DNA of 5,568 nucleotides from DATGLE01 sp035294325 (GTDB lineage: Bacteria; Chloroflexota; Ktedonobacteria; Ktedonobacterales; Ktedonobacteraceae). Below the pieces are notes generated by a model. It did no database searches and was not told the origin of the DNA. It was given only the letters and a program-made list of their open reading frames with translations. How positions within the stretch are numbered: position 1 is the first letter of the stretch; the number at the start of each line of letters is the position of its first letter. This document shows positions 1-5,568 of the stretch, one piece after another. The translations under genes and the position numbers were made by a program. The stretch lies in the NCBI GenBank assembly GCA_035294325.1, contig DATGLE010000195.1:1-5568 (forward strand), in the 5' to 3' direction.

Positions 1-5
1 AAAGG

Positions 6-260
6 CTATTCGCGGGGCCAGCCGGAGCGTTGCAGGTGCTCGCGCATCTGCTCGAAGGTGTCGCCATCGATCTCACCGCGCGCGTAGCGCTGGCGCAGGA
101 TCTCCAATGCGTTCGGCCCGAAAGGTGGCCCAAAATGCGCGTGCCGGCCTCTCCGGCCGAAGCAGCGGCTCGCCGCCCAGCAGAGAGTCGCGATAATCGC
201 CAGCCAGAGCAGCGGAAACAGGGGCCAGAAACCCATGCCCCATGTTGCCCAATGGTGCAT
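6..260 (-). CDS. SHOCT-domain small membrane protein
   Basis: An 84-residue protein. Residues about 10-30 (from FWPLFPLL through IATLCWAA) form one hydrophobic membrane segment. A basic, His-containing linker follows at about 34-46 (RRGRHAHF), then a C-terminal SHOCT-type segment at about 51-77 with the typical L-x-x-R-Y-A-R-G-E-I-D...F-x-x-M pattern. SHOCT domains are short helical modules at protein C-termini, thought to mediate oligomerisation or protein contacts; their biochemical role is not settled. The N-terminus is rich in His, Trp and Met (MHHWATWGMGFW), as in many small SHOCT proteins, but metal binding is not shown. The ATG at 260 is chosen because a strong Shine-Dalgarno lies 7 nt upstream and no other start is near. 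It is transcribed away from the transporter genes, from a probable promoter at 324-346. The length is normal for this class and the gene appears intact. The domain call is fairly sure; the function is unknown. Confidence 0.85.
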   Translation of the reverse strand: MHHWATWGMGFWPLFPLLWLAIIATLCWAASRCFGRRGRHAHFGPPFGPNALEILRQRYARGEIDGDTFEQMREHLQRSGWPRE

Positions 261-267
261 ATGTCAT

Positions 268-273
268 CTCCTT
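268..273 (-). promoter_or_regulatory. Shine-Dalgarno of the SHOCT gene
   Basis: Reading the minus strand, AAGGAG is followed by 7 nt and then the ATG at 260. It sits in an A/T-rich leader and fixes the start of the 84-aa protein. Confidence 0.8.
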
Positions 274-323
274 TTTATATTTATGTCAACTTTCACACGC
301 CCTGCATATGAGCATGTACTAAA

Positions 324-346
324 AGTATAGGTGCCAGGGATGACAG
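324..346 (-). promoter_or_regulatory. probable activator-dependent promoter of the SHOCT gene
   Basis: On the minus strand CTGTCAT (346-340) is followed by exactly 10 nt and then TATACT (329-324), a good -10 hexamer. No good -35 hexamer is present at the right distance; the CTGTCAT element occupies that place. This is the geometry of PhoB-type promoters, in which the response-regulator box replaces the -35. Transcription would start near 317, giving a leader of about 57 nt before the ATG at 260. The sequence and spacing are seen directly; activation by a response regulator is inferred. Confidence 0.6.
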
Positions 347-400
347 CCAGATGAACATTGCCGCCCGGTTCTGTCATCGGTCTGTCATCAACGCCTCATC
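339..400. promoter_or_regulatory. 11-bp-phased TCATC operator cluster (PHO-box-like)
   Basis: Five TCATC half-sites occur in 62 bp. On the plus strand they lie at 374-378, 385-389 and 396-400, exactly 11 bp apart; the first two are part of perfect CTGTCATC copies (371-378 and 382-389). On the minus strand they read from 354-350 and 343-339, again 11 bp apart, within TGTTCATC (357-350) and CTGTCATC (346-339). Tandem half-sites with 11-bp phasing are the known binding layout of OmpR/PhoB winged-helix response regulators. The E. coli PHO box is two CTGTCAT-like repeats with a 4-bp spacer, which 371-388 matches in both repeats, although the spacer CGGT is not A/T-rich. The minus-strand set is correctly placed to activate the SHOCT promoter. 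No -10 box follows the plus-strand set at the equivalent distance. Which regulator binds is unknown, and no regulator gene is in the window. Confidence 0.6.
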
Positions 401-464
401 TCTCAGATCACGGCCGCTGGCCGCCAACCCGCCCGCGGGAGGTATGGTGGTCGTGCGCGGGCAA

Positions 465-479
465 AGCGCCGCAGGCGCT
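465..479. other. small G+C-rich hairpin
   Basis: AGCGCC (465-470), loop GCA, GGCGCT (474-479) form a 6-bp perfect stem. No T-run follows, so it is not a clear terminator. It lies 13 nt before the first copy of the 19-bp repeat. Its function is unknown. Confidence 0.35.
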
Positions 480-492
480 GAGGAGTAAAGAG

Positions 493-511
493 AAGGAAAC
501 CGGTATCCCTG
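493..511 (+). repeat. 19-bp direct repeat, copy 1
   Basis: AAGGAAACCGGTATCCCTG, identical to 644-662. It contains the palindrome ACCGGT. In this copy it runs into a second small palindrome, TATCCC-TG-GGGATA (504-517). No promoter-like hexamers sit upstream at the distance seen for copy 2. Confidence 0.85.
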
Positions 512-581
512 GGGATATTAGCCATGAATCACGTAGCTCTACAACGCTCTCCAATCCGATTATCACAGCAATCTAGAAGGA

Positions 582-639
582 TAAGTGAAGCTATTTGAGA
601 CCAGACAGGCTTGACAACCTGATAGAAGCAGAATACAAT
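582..639 (+). promoter_or_regulatory. distal promoter module A (TTGACA-17-TACAAT)
   Basis: TTGACA (611-616), a 17-bp spacer and TACAAT (634-639) make a near-consensus housekeeping sigma70 promoter reading toward the binding-protein gene, with a start expected near 646. The module shares with module B the flank TAAGTGAAG (582-590), the 11-mer CAGGCTTGACA (606-616), GAAGC in the spacer and ATACAAT. The 19-bp repeat begins 4 nt after the -10, so it would cover the transcription start. The promoter reading is strong; its use in the cell is not shown. Confidence 0.7.
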
Positions 640-643
640 TGAA

Positions 644-662
644 AAGGAAACCGGTATCCCTG
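644..662 (+). repeat. 19-bp direct repeat, copy 2, over the start of promoter A
   Basis: Perfect copy of 493-511, at an offset of 151 bp. It lies immediately downstream of the TACAAT of promoter A, where a bound repressor would block initiation. An operator role is an inference from the position and the internal ACCGGT palindrome. It could equally be a relic of the duplication that created the promoter modules. Confidence 0.8.
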
Positions 663-757
663 AAAAGATGCTTTTGTATGCGCAGCCACGCGATTGATCA
701 CGCTCGTCTGGCCCACAACGTGGTTTCACACGCGATCATCGCGCGGCTACGCACAGG

Positions 758-814
758 TAAGTGAAGAGGGGCAGGCGAGCAGGCTTGACAGCCCGGCGGA
801 AGCGGGGATACAAT
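758..814 (+). promoter_or_regulatory. proximal promoter module B (TTGACA-18-TACAAT)
   Basis: TTGACA (785-790), an 18-bp spacer and TACAAT (809-814). The start would be near 821, giving a leader of about 110 nt before the ATG at 933, so this is the best candidate for the main promoter of the transporter operon. Its flank TAAGTGAAG (758-766), CAGGCTTGACA (780-790) and ATACAAT (808-814) match module A 174 bp upstream, while the spacer is far more G+C-rich. The 19-bp repeat is not conserved after this copy. Confidence 0.75.
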
Positions 815-915
815 CGGTAGGAAAAAAGCCAGAGACGGGCCAGATATTTTCGCGCGGGACCGGGGGCGGTGCGCTCTGTTCGCGGCGCGGCCTGTCCCCA
901 CCGATCCAGCGGACT

Positions 916-924
916 AAAGGAGGT
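916..924 (+). promoter_or_regulatory. strong Shine-Dalgarno of the binding-protein gene
   Basis: AAAGGAGGT, fully complementary to the 16S anti-Shine-Dalgarno, lies 8-9 nt before the ATG at 933. It fixes the start and predicts high translation of the binding protein compared with the permeases, whose sites are weaker. Confidence 0.85.
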
Positions 925-932
925 CATCCCCC

Positions 933-2081
933 ATGAGATTTCCTTTTGTAAGACGTGCCTTGTTCGCTTTGCTGGCGACTGTACTGGTGGCGATCACCTT
1001 CGCCGCGTGCGGCGGGAACAGTAGCGGAAACGGCGGCAATGGCGCCGGCCAGACAACCCTCACTCTTTATTCCAGCGGCGACGTAAACGTCCAGCACCTG
1101 TGGCAGAACACCCTGATCCCCCGGTTTGAGAAAGCCAACCCCGATATCAACATCAAGCTGATCTTTGCCGAGCACGGTACCATTGACTCGACCACGCTGG
1201 CGCGCGTGAGCGCCGCCGTGAATGCCAAAAAATCTCCGGGCATGGATCTCATTGATGCTGGTATCATCCAGCAAGCCTCGCAGGCCAATCTGCTGCAACC
1301 ACTCACGACGCAGCAGGTGCCCCTGATGAGCCGTGTCGATCCGGCACTCTTACAGCAGGTCAACTCCGATGCCATACCGTACCGGTCCTCTTCCGTGGTG
1401 CTTGCTTACAACACACAATACGTACAGAATCCTCCGACCACGCTTTCCGATCTGCTGGCCTGGATCAAGGCGCATCCGGGCAAATTCACCTACAATACGC
1501 CGAGCACAGGAGGCTCGGGCCAGGCATTCGTCCAGGCCGTGCTCAACTCGCACGTCAGCGATCCGAACTCCTTTGTCACAGGCTACGATCCTTCGATGGA
1601 GAGCCAGTGGCAGGCAGGCTTTCAGGAACTGCGCAGCCTGAACTCTTCGATCTATCGTAACGGCTTCTATCCCAACGGCAACGTCGCGGTGCTGCAACTG
1701 CTCGGCAACGGCTCCATCTGGATGGCCCCGGTCTGGTCGGACCAGGCGATGAGCTACCTGTCGCAGAACCTGCTGCCCCCGTCGGTAAAGCTGATCCAGT
1801 TGAATCCGCCGTTCAATGGTGGCCCGGCCTTTATCGGCATTCCGCGCTATGCTCCACACACGCAGCAAGCTTACAAGTTGCTGAACTGGCTGCTTGGATC
1901 AGATGTGCAGACAACCATCGTCAACGCCATGAAGGGCTTCCCTGGCATCCAGTGGTCGTATATGCCTGAAGATATCCAGCAGCAGTATGCTGCGATAGCG
2001 AAGACGTATGCGCGCGGCTACTCGTCCAAGTTCACGGCCGATATGAATAAGCAGTGGCAATCGCAGGTTGCCGGAGGTTAA
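933..2081 (+). CDS. ABC importer solute-binding lipoprotein
   Basis: A 382-residue family 1-type extracellular solute-binding protein. The N-terminus has basic residues (R2, R7, R8), a hydrophobic core (about 9-24) and a lipobox-like FAAC with C26 as the lipidated cysteine; Phe at -3 is less usual than Leu. A Gly/Ser/Asn linker (27-40) tethers the mature domain. Lobe 1 starts at TLTLYSSGD (42-50). Other class-typical segments are SSVVLAYNTQYV (152-163), PTTLSDLLAWIKAHPGKFTY (168-187) followed by a Gly/Ser-rich GGSGQAF (193-199), GSIWMAPVWSDQA (260-272) and GIPRYAPHTQQAYKLLNWLL (302-321). The PTTLSDLLAW-x-KAHPG-x-FTY segment recalls YnjB-like and iron/polyamine/phosphonate-type binding proteins, but the ligand cannot be assigned. 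It binds the solute outside the membrane and delivers it to the permeases encoded downstream. The length is normal and the gene is intact. A strong inverted repeat follows the stop codon. Confidence 0.9.
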   Translation: MRFPFVRRALFALLATVLVAITFAACGGNSSGNGGNGAGQTTLTLYSSGDVNVQHLWQNTLIPRFEKANPDINIKLIFAEHGTIDSTTLARVSAAVNAKKSPGMDLIDAGIIQQASQANLLQPLTTQQVPLMSRVDPALLQQVNSDAIPYRSSSVVLAYNTQYVQNPPTTLSDLLAWIKAHPGKFTYNTPSTGGSGQAFVQAVLNSHVSDPNSFVTGYDPSMESQWQAGFQELRSLNSSIYRNGFYPNGNVAVLQLLGNGSIWMAPVWSDQAMSYLSQNLLPPSVKLIQLNPPFNGGPAFIGIPRYAPHTQQAYKLLNWLLGSDVQTTIVNAMKGFPGIQWSYMPEDIQQQYAAIAKTYARGYSSKFTADMNKQWQSQVAGG

Positions 2082-2087
2082 AAGTTG

Positions 2088-2132
2088 CAATGCTGCCCGG
2101 CTGAATGCGCAGCGCTCAGCCGGGCAGCATTG
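2088..2132 (+). other. intercistronic 17-bp stem-loop
   Basis: CAATGCTGCCCGGCTGA (2088-2104) and TCAGCCGGGCAGCATTG (2116-2132) are perfect inverted repeats with an 11-nt loop that can itself form a 3-bp stem. It starts 7 nt after the binding-protein stop codon and ends 3 nt before the Shine-Dalgarno of the permease gene. No T-run follows, so it is not a canonical intrinsic terminator. In other importers, hairpins at this position protect the upstream mRNA from 3' decay and lower permease expression, giving excess binding protein. That role is inferred here. Confidence 0.85.
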
Positions 2133-2134
2133 TC

Positions 2135-2140
2135 AGGGAG
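2135..2140 (+). promoter_or_regulatory. Shine-Dalgarno that decides the first permease start
   Basis: AGGGAG ends 9 nt before the ATG at 2150. The upstream in-frame ATG at 2105 has no such site and lies in the loop of the stem-loop. This site is almost abutted by the stem-loop, so folding could limit ribosome access. Confidence 0.65.
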
Positions 2141-2149
2141 CGGACCTTT

Positions 2150-3036
<887 letters not shown>

Positions 3037-3040
<4 letters not shown>

Positions 3041-3924
3041 GCATCATCAATATCAGCGGTCCCCGGCGCGAGAAGAGCGCTGTTGCGCAGGTGCGGGCAG
3101 GGACGCAGGCGGGCGCTTCACGACTGGCAAAGGGGATCGGCCTGGCGCTGCTGCTGATCGCGCTGGGACTCTTCATCCTGGGGCCGCTCATCACGCTGTT
3201 CATGTGGGCCTTCTCCAAAGCGTGGTTCTACCCCGCGCTGCTGCCTCAAGCCTGGACGCTCTCCTGGTGGCAGCAGATCCTGCTCAACGACGAGATCGGC
3301 CACTCGATTATCCTGAGCTTTACGATCTCGCCGGTGGTGACGCTGCTCTCGGCAGTGATCTGCCTTCCGGCGGCCTACGCTTTCGCGCGCTACGAGTTTC
3401 CCGGACGCAGGACATTTCTCGTCTCGCTCTTCGCTACCAACGCTTTTCCCAAGATGGGCCTCTATATCACGATGGCCGGGCTGCTCTATGCTTTCGGCCT
3501 CATGGATACGTTCTGGGGCGTTGTGGTGGTGCAACTACTGAGCACCATTGTCATCATGACCTGGATACCGTCCGCCGCGTTCGCCGCTGTGCCGCGACAG
3601 CTTGAGGAGGCAGCGCGCGACGTTGGAGCGGGCCTCTGGACAACCTTCTGGAAGGTCACGCTGCCGATGGCACTGCCGGGTATCCTGGTCGCTCTGATCC
3701 TGGCCTTCCTGGCCTCACTGGACGAAGCTCAGGGCACCTTCCTGGTCGGCTCTCCCGACTACATTACGATGCCCGTCCAGATGTACACGCTGGTAAGCAA
3801 CTATCCGCAGCAGGCGGCGGCGGTCTTCTCGATTGTGCTGAGCATCCCGTCCTTCGTGCTGCTGCTGCTGGTGCGGCGCTATATTATTGGCGGCGCTCTG
3901 GCTGCCGGATTTCATTTACATTGA
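3037..3924 (+). CDS. ABC importer permease subunit 2
   Basis: A 295-residue integral membrane protein of the same MetI-like permease family, PotC/MalG-like in layout. A basic cytoplasmic N-terminus (1-33, GPRREK...) is followed by hydrophobic segments at about 34-58, 91-118, 127-153, 158-182, 207-228 and 262-284. The EAA loop EEAARDVGAG (190-199) with VTLPMALPG (207-215) is complete. The ATG at 3037 overlaps the upstream permease stop as ATGA, which implies translational coupling and a fixed ratio of the two subunits. The C-terminus is short (GFHLH). After the gene there is a 138-nt gap before the ATPase gene rather than the tight spacing seen between the permeases. Family assignment is sure, substrate unknown. 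Confidence 0.92.
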
Positions 3925-3933
3925 ACGCGCGTC

Positions 3934-3959
3934 TAAGCCCTGCGGGGATATGTGGCTTA
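3934..3959 (+). other. hairpin after the permease genes
   Basis: TAAGCC (3934-3939) pairs with GGCTTA (3954-3959) around a 14-nt loop. It begins 9 nt after the second permease stop. There is no T-run, so it could be a processing or stabilising structure or chance. Confidence 0.35.
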
Positions 3960-3985
3960 CTTGCTACACTTCTGGGGCGACGGGA

Positions 3986-4003
3986 GGCGCGATCAGTCGC
4001 GCC
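3986..4003 (+). other. 7-bp GC-rich hairpin before the ATPase gene
   Basis: GGCGCGA (3986-3992), loop TCAG, TCGCGCC (3997-4003) is a perfect and stable stem. A T5 run (4033-4037) lies about 30 nt later, too far for a standard intrinsic terminator. In the 138-nt gap, which lacks a clear promoter, it may attenuate transcription or separate ATPase mRNA from permease mRNA. Confidence 0.5.
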
Positions 4004-4051
4004 GCCGCGCACCGGGGGATATCCGGCTCAGGTTTTTAATCTTCATTAATC

Positions 4052-4056
4052 GGGAG
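4052..4056 (+). promoter_or_regulatory. Shine-Dalgarno that decides the ATPase start
   Basis: GGGAG ends 6 nt before the ATG at 4063. It lies too close to serve the in-frame ATG at 4057, and the far upstream ATG at 3952 has no ribosome-binding site. Confidence 0.65.
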
Positions 4057-4062
4057 ATGCTT

Positions 4063-5127
4063 ATGGCAAAACTCCTCCTTGATGGCATCGTCAAGCACCT
4101 CGGCGGCAAGCTGGTGGTCAACGACCTGAACCTCGAAGTGGCTTCGGGCGAACTGGTCTGCCTGCTAGGTCCTTCGGGCTGTGGCAAGACCACGACGCTG
4201 CGCATGATCGCGGGCTTTCTGACGCCCGATGCGGGCCGCATCCTGCTCGACGATGTGCCCATTACCGGCATTCCGCCGGAGCGCCGCCCGACGGCGATGG
4301 TTTTTCAGCAATACGCGCTCTGGCCGCATATGGATGTCTTTCACAATGTCGCTTTCGGCTTGCAACTGCGCAAACTGCCGAAGCGCGTCATCCAGAAGCG
4401 TGTGCAGGAAGTGCTGGCGCTGGTGCGCCTGGAGGAGTATGGCCGCTCCTATCCCGCGCAGTTATCCGGCGGCCAGCAGCAGCGCGTGGCTCTGGCGCGC
4501 GCGATTGTGCTGGAACCGAAGCTGCTCCTGCTCGACGAGCCGCTCAGCAACCTGGATGCCAAATTGCGTGTGCAGGTACGCGAGGAGATCCGCGAGATCC
4601 AGCGGCGCGTCGGCATTACCACGATCTTTGTCACCCACGACCAGGACGAGGCATCGTCCATAGCTGATCGCGTGGCCGTGCTGGCGGATGGCCGCCTCGA
4701 ACAGTACGATCCGCCCGATACGCTCTATCGTGAGCCGAAGACGATCTTCGTCGCCGGTTTCGTGGGCGCGATGAACCTGCTGCGCGGCTCGGTCAGCGCG
4801 GATAGCGTGGAGATCGCAGGGACATGCGTGCCCTGCGCGCGGCTATCGGCGCTGGTCGAGGGAGAGACCGATATCGCCGTGCGACCTGAGGATGTGCGCC
4901 TCGTGGAGCAGGATGGCCCGATAGCCCACGTCAAGCAGCGCATGCCACGCGGCCACTACCAGGAACTCATCCTGACCACTCCCTATGGCGACCTGCGCAC
5001 CTTCGTCTCCAACGACGAGGGAGCGGGCGTCGGCGAGCGTGTTCACTACGTTTTCCGGCGCGCCCTGGTCTACCAGGATGGCAGGCTCGTCCAGGCTGCG
5101 CCCTTTCTTTCCGAGCGGAACCTGTAG
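4063..5127 (+). CDS. ABC importer ATP-binding protein
   Basis: A 354-residue ATPase that powers the importer from the cytoplasmic side. All catalytic motifs are present: Walker A GPSGCGKT (36-43), Q-loop VFQQYALWPHM (80-90), signature LSGGQ (134-138), Walker B LLLLDEP with catalytic E159, D-loop SNLD (162-165) and switch H192 (FVTHDQDEA). Residues from about 230 on (FVGAMNLLRG, then IAVRPEDVRL at 271-280) form the C-terminal TOBE-type regulatory/substrate-sensing region of the PotA/FbpC/UgpC/CysA group, and the length fits that group. The start at 4063 is chosen for its Shine-Dalgarno and because MAKLLLDGIVKHLGG is the normal N-terminus; extension to 3952 would add 37 Arg-rich residues encoded across the hairpin. 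It is the last gene of the operon and convergent with the downstream YjbQ-family gene, 48 nt away. The ATPase call is certain; the substrate is not determined. Confidence 0.95.
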   Translation: MAKLLLDGIVKHLGGKLVVNDLNLEVASGELVCLLGPSGCGKTTTLRMIAGFLTPDAGRILLDDVPITGIPPERRPTAMVFQQYALWPHMDVFHNVAFGLQLRKLPKRVIQKRVQEVLALVRLEEYGRSYPAQLSGGQQQRVALARAIVLEPKLLLLDEPLSNLDAKLRVQVREEIREIQRRVGITTIFVTHDQDEASSIADRVAVLADGRLEQYDPPDTLYREPKTIFVAGFVGAMNLLRGSVSADSVEIAGTCVPCARLSALVEGETDIAVRPEDVRLVEQDGPIAHVKQRMPRGHYQELILTTPYGDLRTFVSNDEGAGVGERVHYVFRRALVYQDGRLVQAAPFLSERNL

Positions 5128-5175
5128 GGGCGCGGCGCGCGGCAGCGAGCAAGCCCGCAAAGATGACCCCCGGGT

Positions 5176-5568
5176 TCATGAGAAGGTTGACATATACATG
5201 GTGCGCTGGCGCGGGCCGTCCAGTTCGACCAGAATAATGCGCTGCCAGGTGCCGAGCAGCAGCCGGTGGCGAGCGTAGGGAACCACCAGCGAGGGACCGA
5301 GCAGCGAGGAGAGGATGTGGTCCGGCGTGTGCGCAGGATCGTGCGGATGACGATATGAGATTTTTGGCAGCAGGTGGCGCAGCGCGTTGAGCAGGTCGAG
5401 ATCGGTGCCCGGATCAAGATCGGCGGTAGTCAGCGCGCAGGTCGTGTGCGCGACAAAGAGCGAGCAGAGGCCATCAGCCTTCTGCTCTTCGCGTAGATAG
5501 CCCTCAACAGTATCGGTGATATCCACCACCTGGTCTTTTTTGCTGGTGGTTACGGTAAAGGTTCGCAT
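5176..5568 (-). CDS. YjbQ/UPF0047-family protein (putative secondary thiamine-phosphate synthase)
   Basis: A 130-residue protein matching the YjbQ/UPF0047 family (E. coli YjbQ is about 138 residues). Conserved features seen are the HTT motif (41-43) leading into ADLDPGTDLDLLNAL (49-63), a His/Asp cluster YRHPHDPAHTPDH (72-84), SSLLGPSLVVP (87-97), GTWQ (106-109) and ELDGPRQR (115-122). Family members carry conserved histidines that can bind a metal, and overexpressed E. coli YjbQ was reported to rescue loss of thiamine-phosphate synthase, hence the name. The true physiological role remains uncertain. The ATG is exactly the last three bases of the window, so its ribosome-binding site and promoter lie outside and a slightly longer start cannot be excluded, but the N-terminus MRTFTVTTSKKDQVVDIT fits the family. 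It is convergent with the ATPase gene, so it is probably not co-regulated with the importer. Confidence 0.88.
   Translation of the reverse strand: MRTFTVTTSKKDQVVDITDTVEGYLREEQKADGLCSLFVAHTTCALTTADLDPGTDLDLLNALRHLLPKISYRHPHDPAHTPDHILSSLLGPSLVVPYARHRLLLGTWQRIILVELDGPRQRTMYMSTFS

Larger units (their letters stand above)
261..932. other. 672-base regulatory intergenic region
   Basis: No convincing gene lies here: the open frames are short, lack ribosome-binding sites and have unnatural composition. From left to right it holds the SHOCT gene leader and promoter, the phased TCATC cluster (339-400), a G+C-rich stretch with a small hairpin (465-479), two copies of a 19-bp repeat (493-511 and 644-662), two related promoter modules (582-639 and 758-814), and a leader of about 110 nt ending in a strong Shine-Dalgarno before the binding-protein gene. 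Its length and the repeated modules suggest growth by local duplication. Confidence 0.7.

Noticed and set aside
284..289. TTGACA on the minus strand close to the SHOCT start codon
   Set aside because: A -10 at proper distance would fall at or beyond the ribosome-binding site and start codon, so it cannot drive the gene.
444..488. A possible 14-codon leader peptide (MVVVRGQSAAGAEE)
   Set aside because: GGGAGG is only 1 nt from the ATG, too close to act, no promoter is seen upstream, and there is no run of regulatory codons.
358..576. A 72-codon plus-strand open frame in the intergenic region
   Set aside because: Composition is unnatural, no ribosome-binding site precedes it, and it runs across the operator cluster and a 19-bp repeat.
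617..640. ACCTGAT resembling part of a TPP riboswitch, tempting because of the YjbQ-family gene
   Set aside because: It is the spacer of promoter A, not within a transcribed leader of it; the CTGAGA element and the paired helices of the TPP aptamer are absent.
694..936. An 80-codon plus-strand open frame running up to the binding-protein start
   Set aside because: It reads through promoter module B and the leader, has no good start signal and no recognisable protein pattern.
1350..1868. A 172-codon open frame on the minus strand inside the binding-protein gene
   Set aside because: It is opposite a well-supported lipoprotein gene, is rich in Arg/His/Ala as expected from antisense of a G+C-rich gene, and shows no domain or ribosome-binding site.
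2105..2149. A 15-residue N-terminal extension of the first permease
   Set aside because: The ATG at 2105 is in the loop of a strong stem-loop and has no Shine-Dalgarno; the start at 2150 has one and gives a normal permease N-terminus.
3952..4062. A 37-residue N-terminal extension of the ATPase
   Set aside because: It lacks a ribosome-binding site, encodes an Arg-rich tract across a hairpin, and the family normally starts at MAKLLLDG.

Overview
This window comes from a G+C-rich bacterium. The solute-binding protein has a lipoprotein signal and a Gly/Ser/Asn-rich linker, which suggests a Gram-positive-like or monoderm cell. The overall style (SHOCT mini-protein, YjbQ-family gene, TTGACA/TACAAT promoters in long intergenic DNA) would suit a Ktedonobacteria-type Chloroflexota. 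That placement is an impression, not a demonstration: there is no rRNA or phylogenetic marker here.

Layout: (1) 6-260, minus strand: an 84-aa membrane protein with a SHOCT domain. (2) 261-932: a 672-base intergenic region rich in regulatory signals. Nearest the SHOCT gene lies a cluster of five TCATC half-sites, two on the minus strand and three on the plus strand, each set phased at exactly 11 bp. It includes a CTGTCAT-N4-CTGTCAT direct repeat like a PHO box. The minus-strand pair is followed after 10 nt by a TATACT -10 box facing the SHOCT gene. Further right come a 19-bp perfect direct repeat and two related sigma70-type promoter modules facing the transporter. (3) 933-5127, plus strand: a complete four-gene ABC importer, in the order lipoprotein solute-binding protein, permease, permease, ATPase. 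A 17-bp perfect inverted repeat separates the binding-protein gene from the first permease gene, the two permease genes overlap by 4 nt, and a 138-nt gap with two hairpins precedes the ATPase gene. (4) 5176-5568, minus strand: a YjbQ/UPF0047-family protein, convergent with the importer, whose ATG is the last three bases of the window.

How it works together: the lipoprotein should capture a solute outside the membrane, the two EAA-loop permeases form the channel, and the ATPase (Walker A, LSGGQ, Walker B, H-loop, C-terminal TOBE-like region) powers uptake. The substrate cannot be read from sequence alone. The family is the broad polyamine/iron/phosphonate/YnjB-like group. The PHO-box-like operator cluster hints at control by an OmpR/PhoB-type response regulator, most clearly for the SHOCT gene. 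It lies more than 500 bp from the transporter start, so a link to the transporter is speculative.

No wholly new multi-gene system is visible. The most unusual content is regulatory: the phased operator cluster, the duplicated promoter modules and the intercistronic hairpin.
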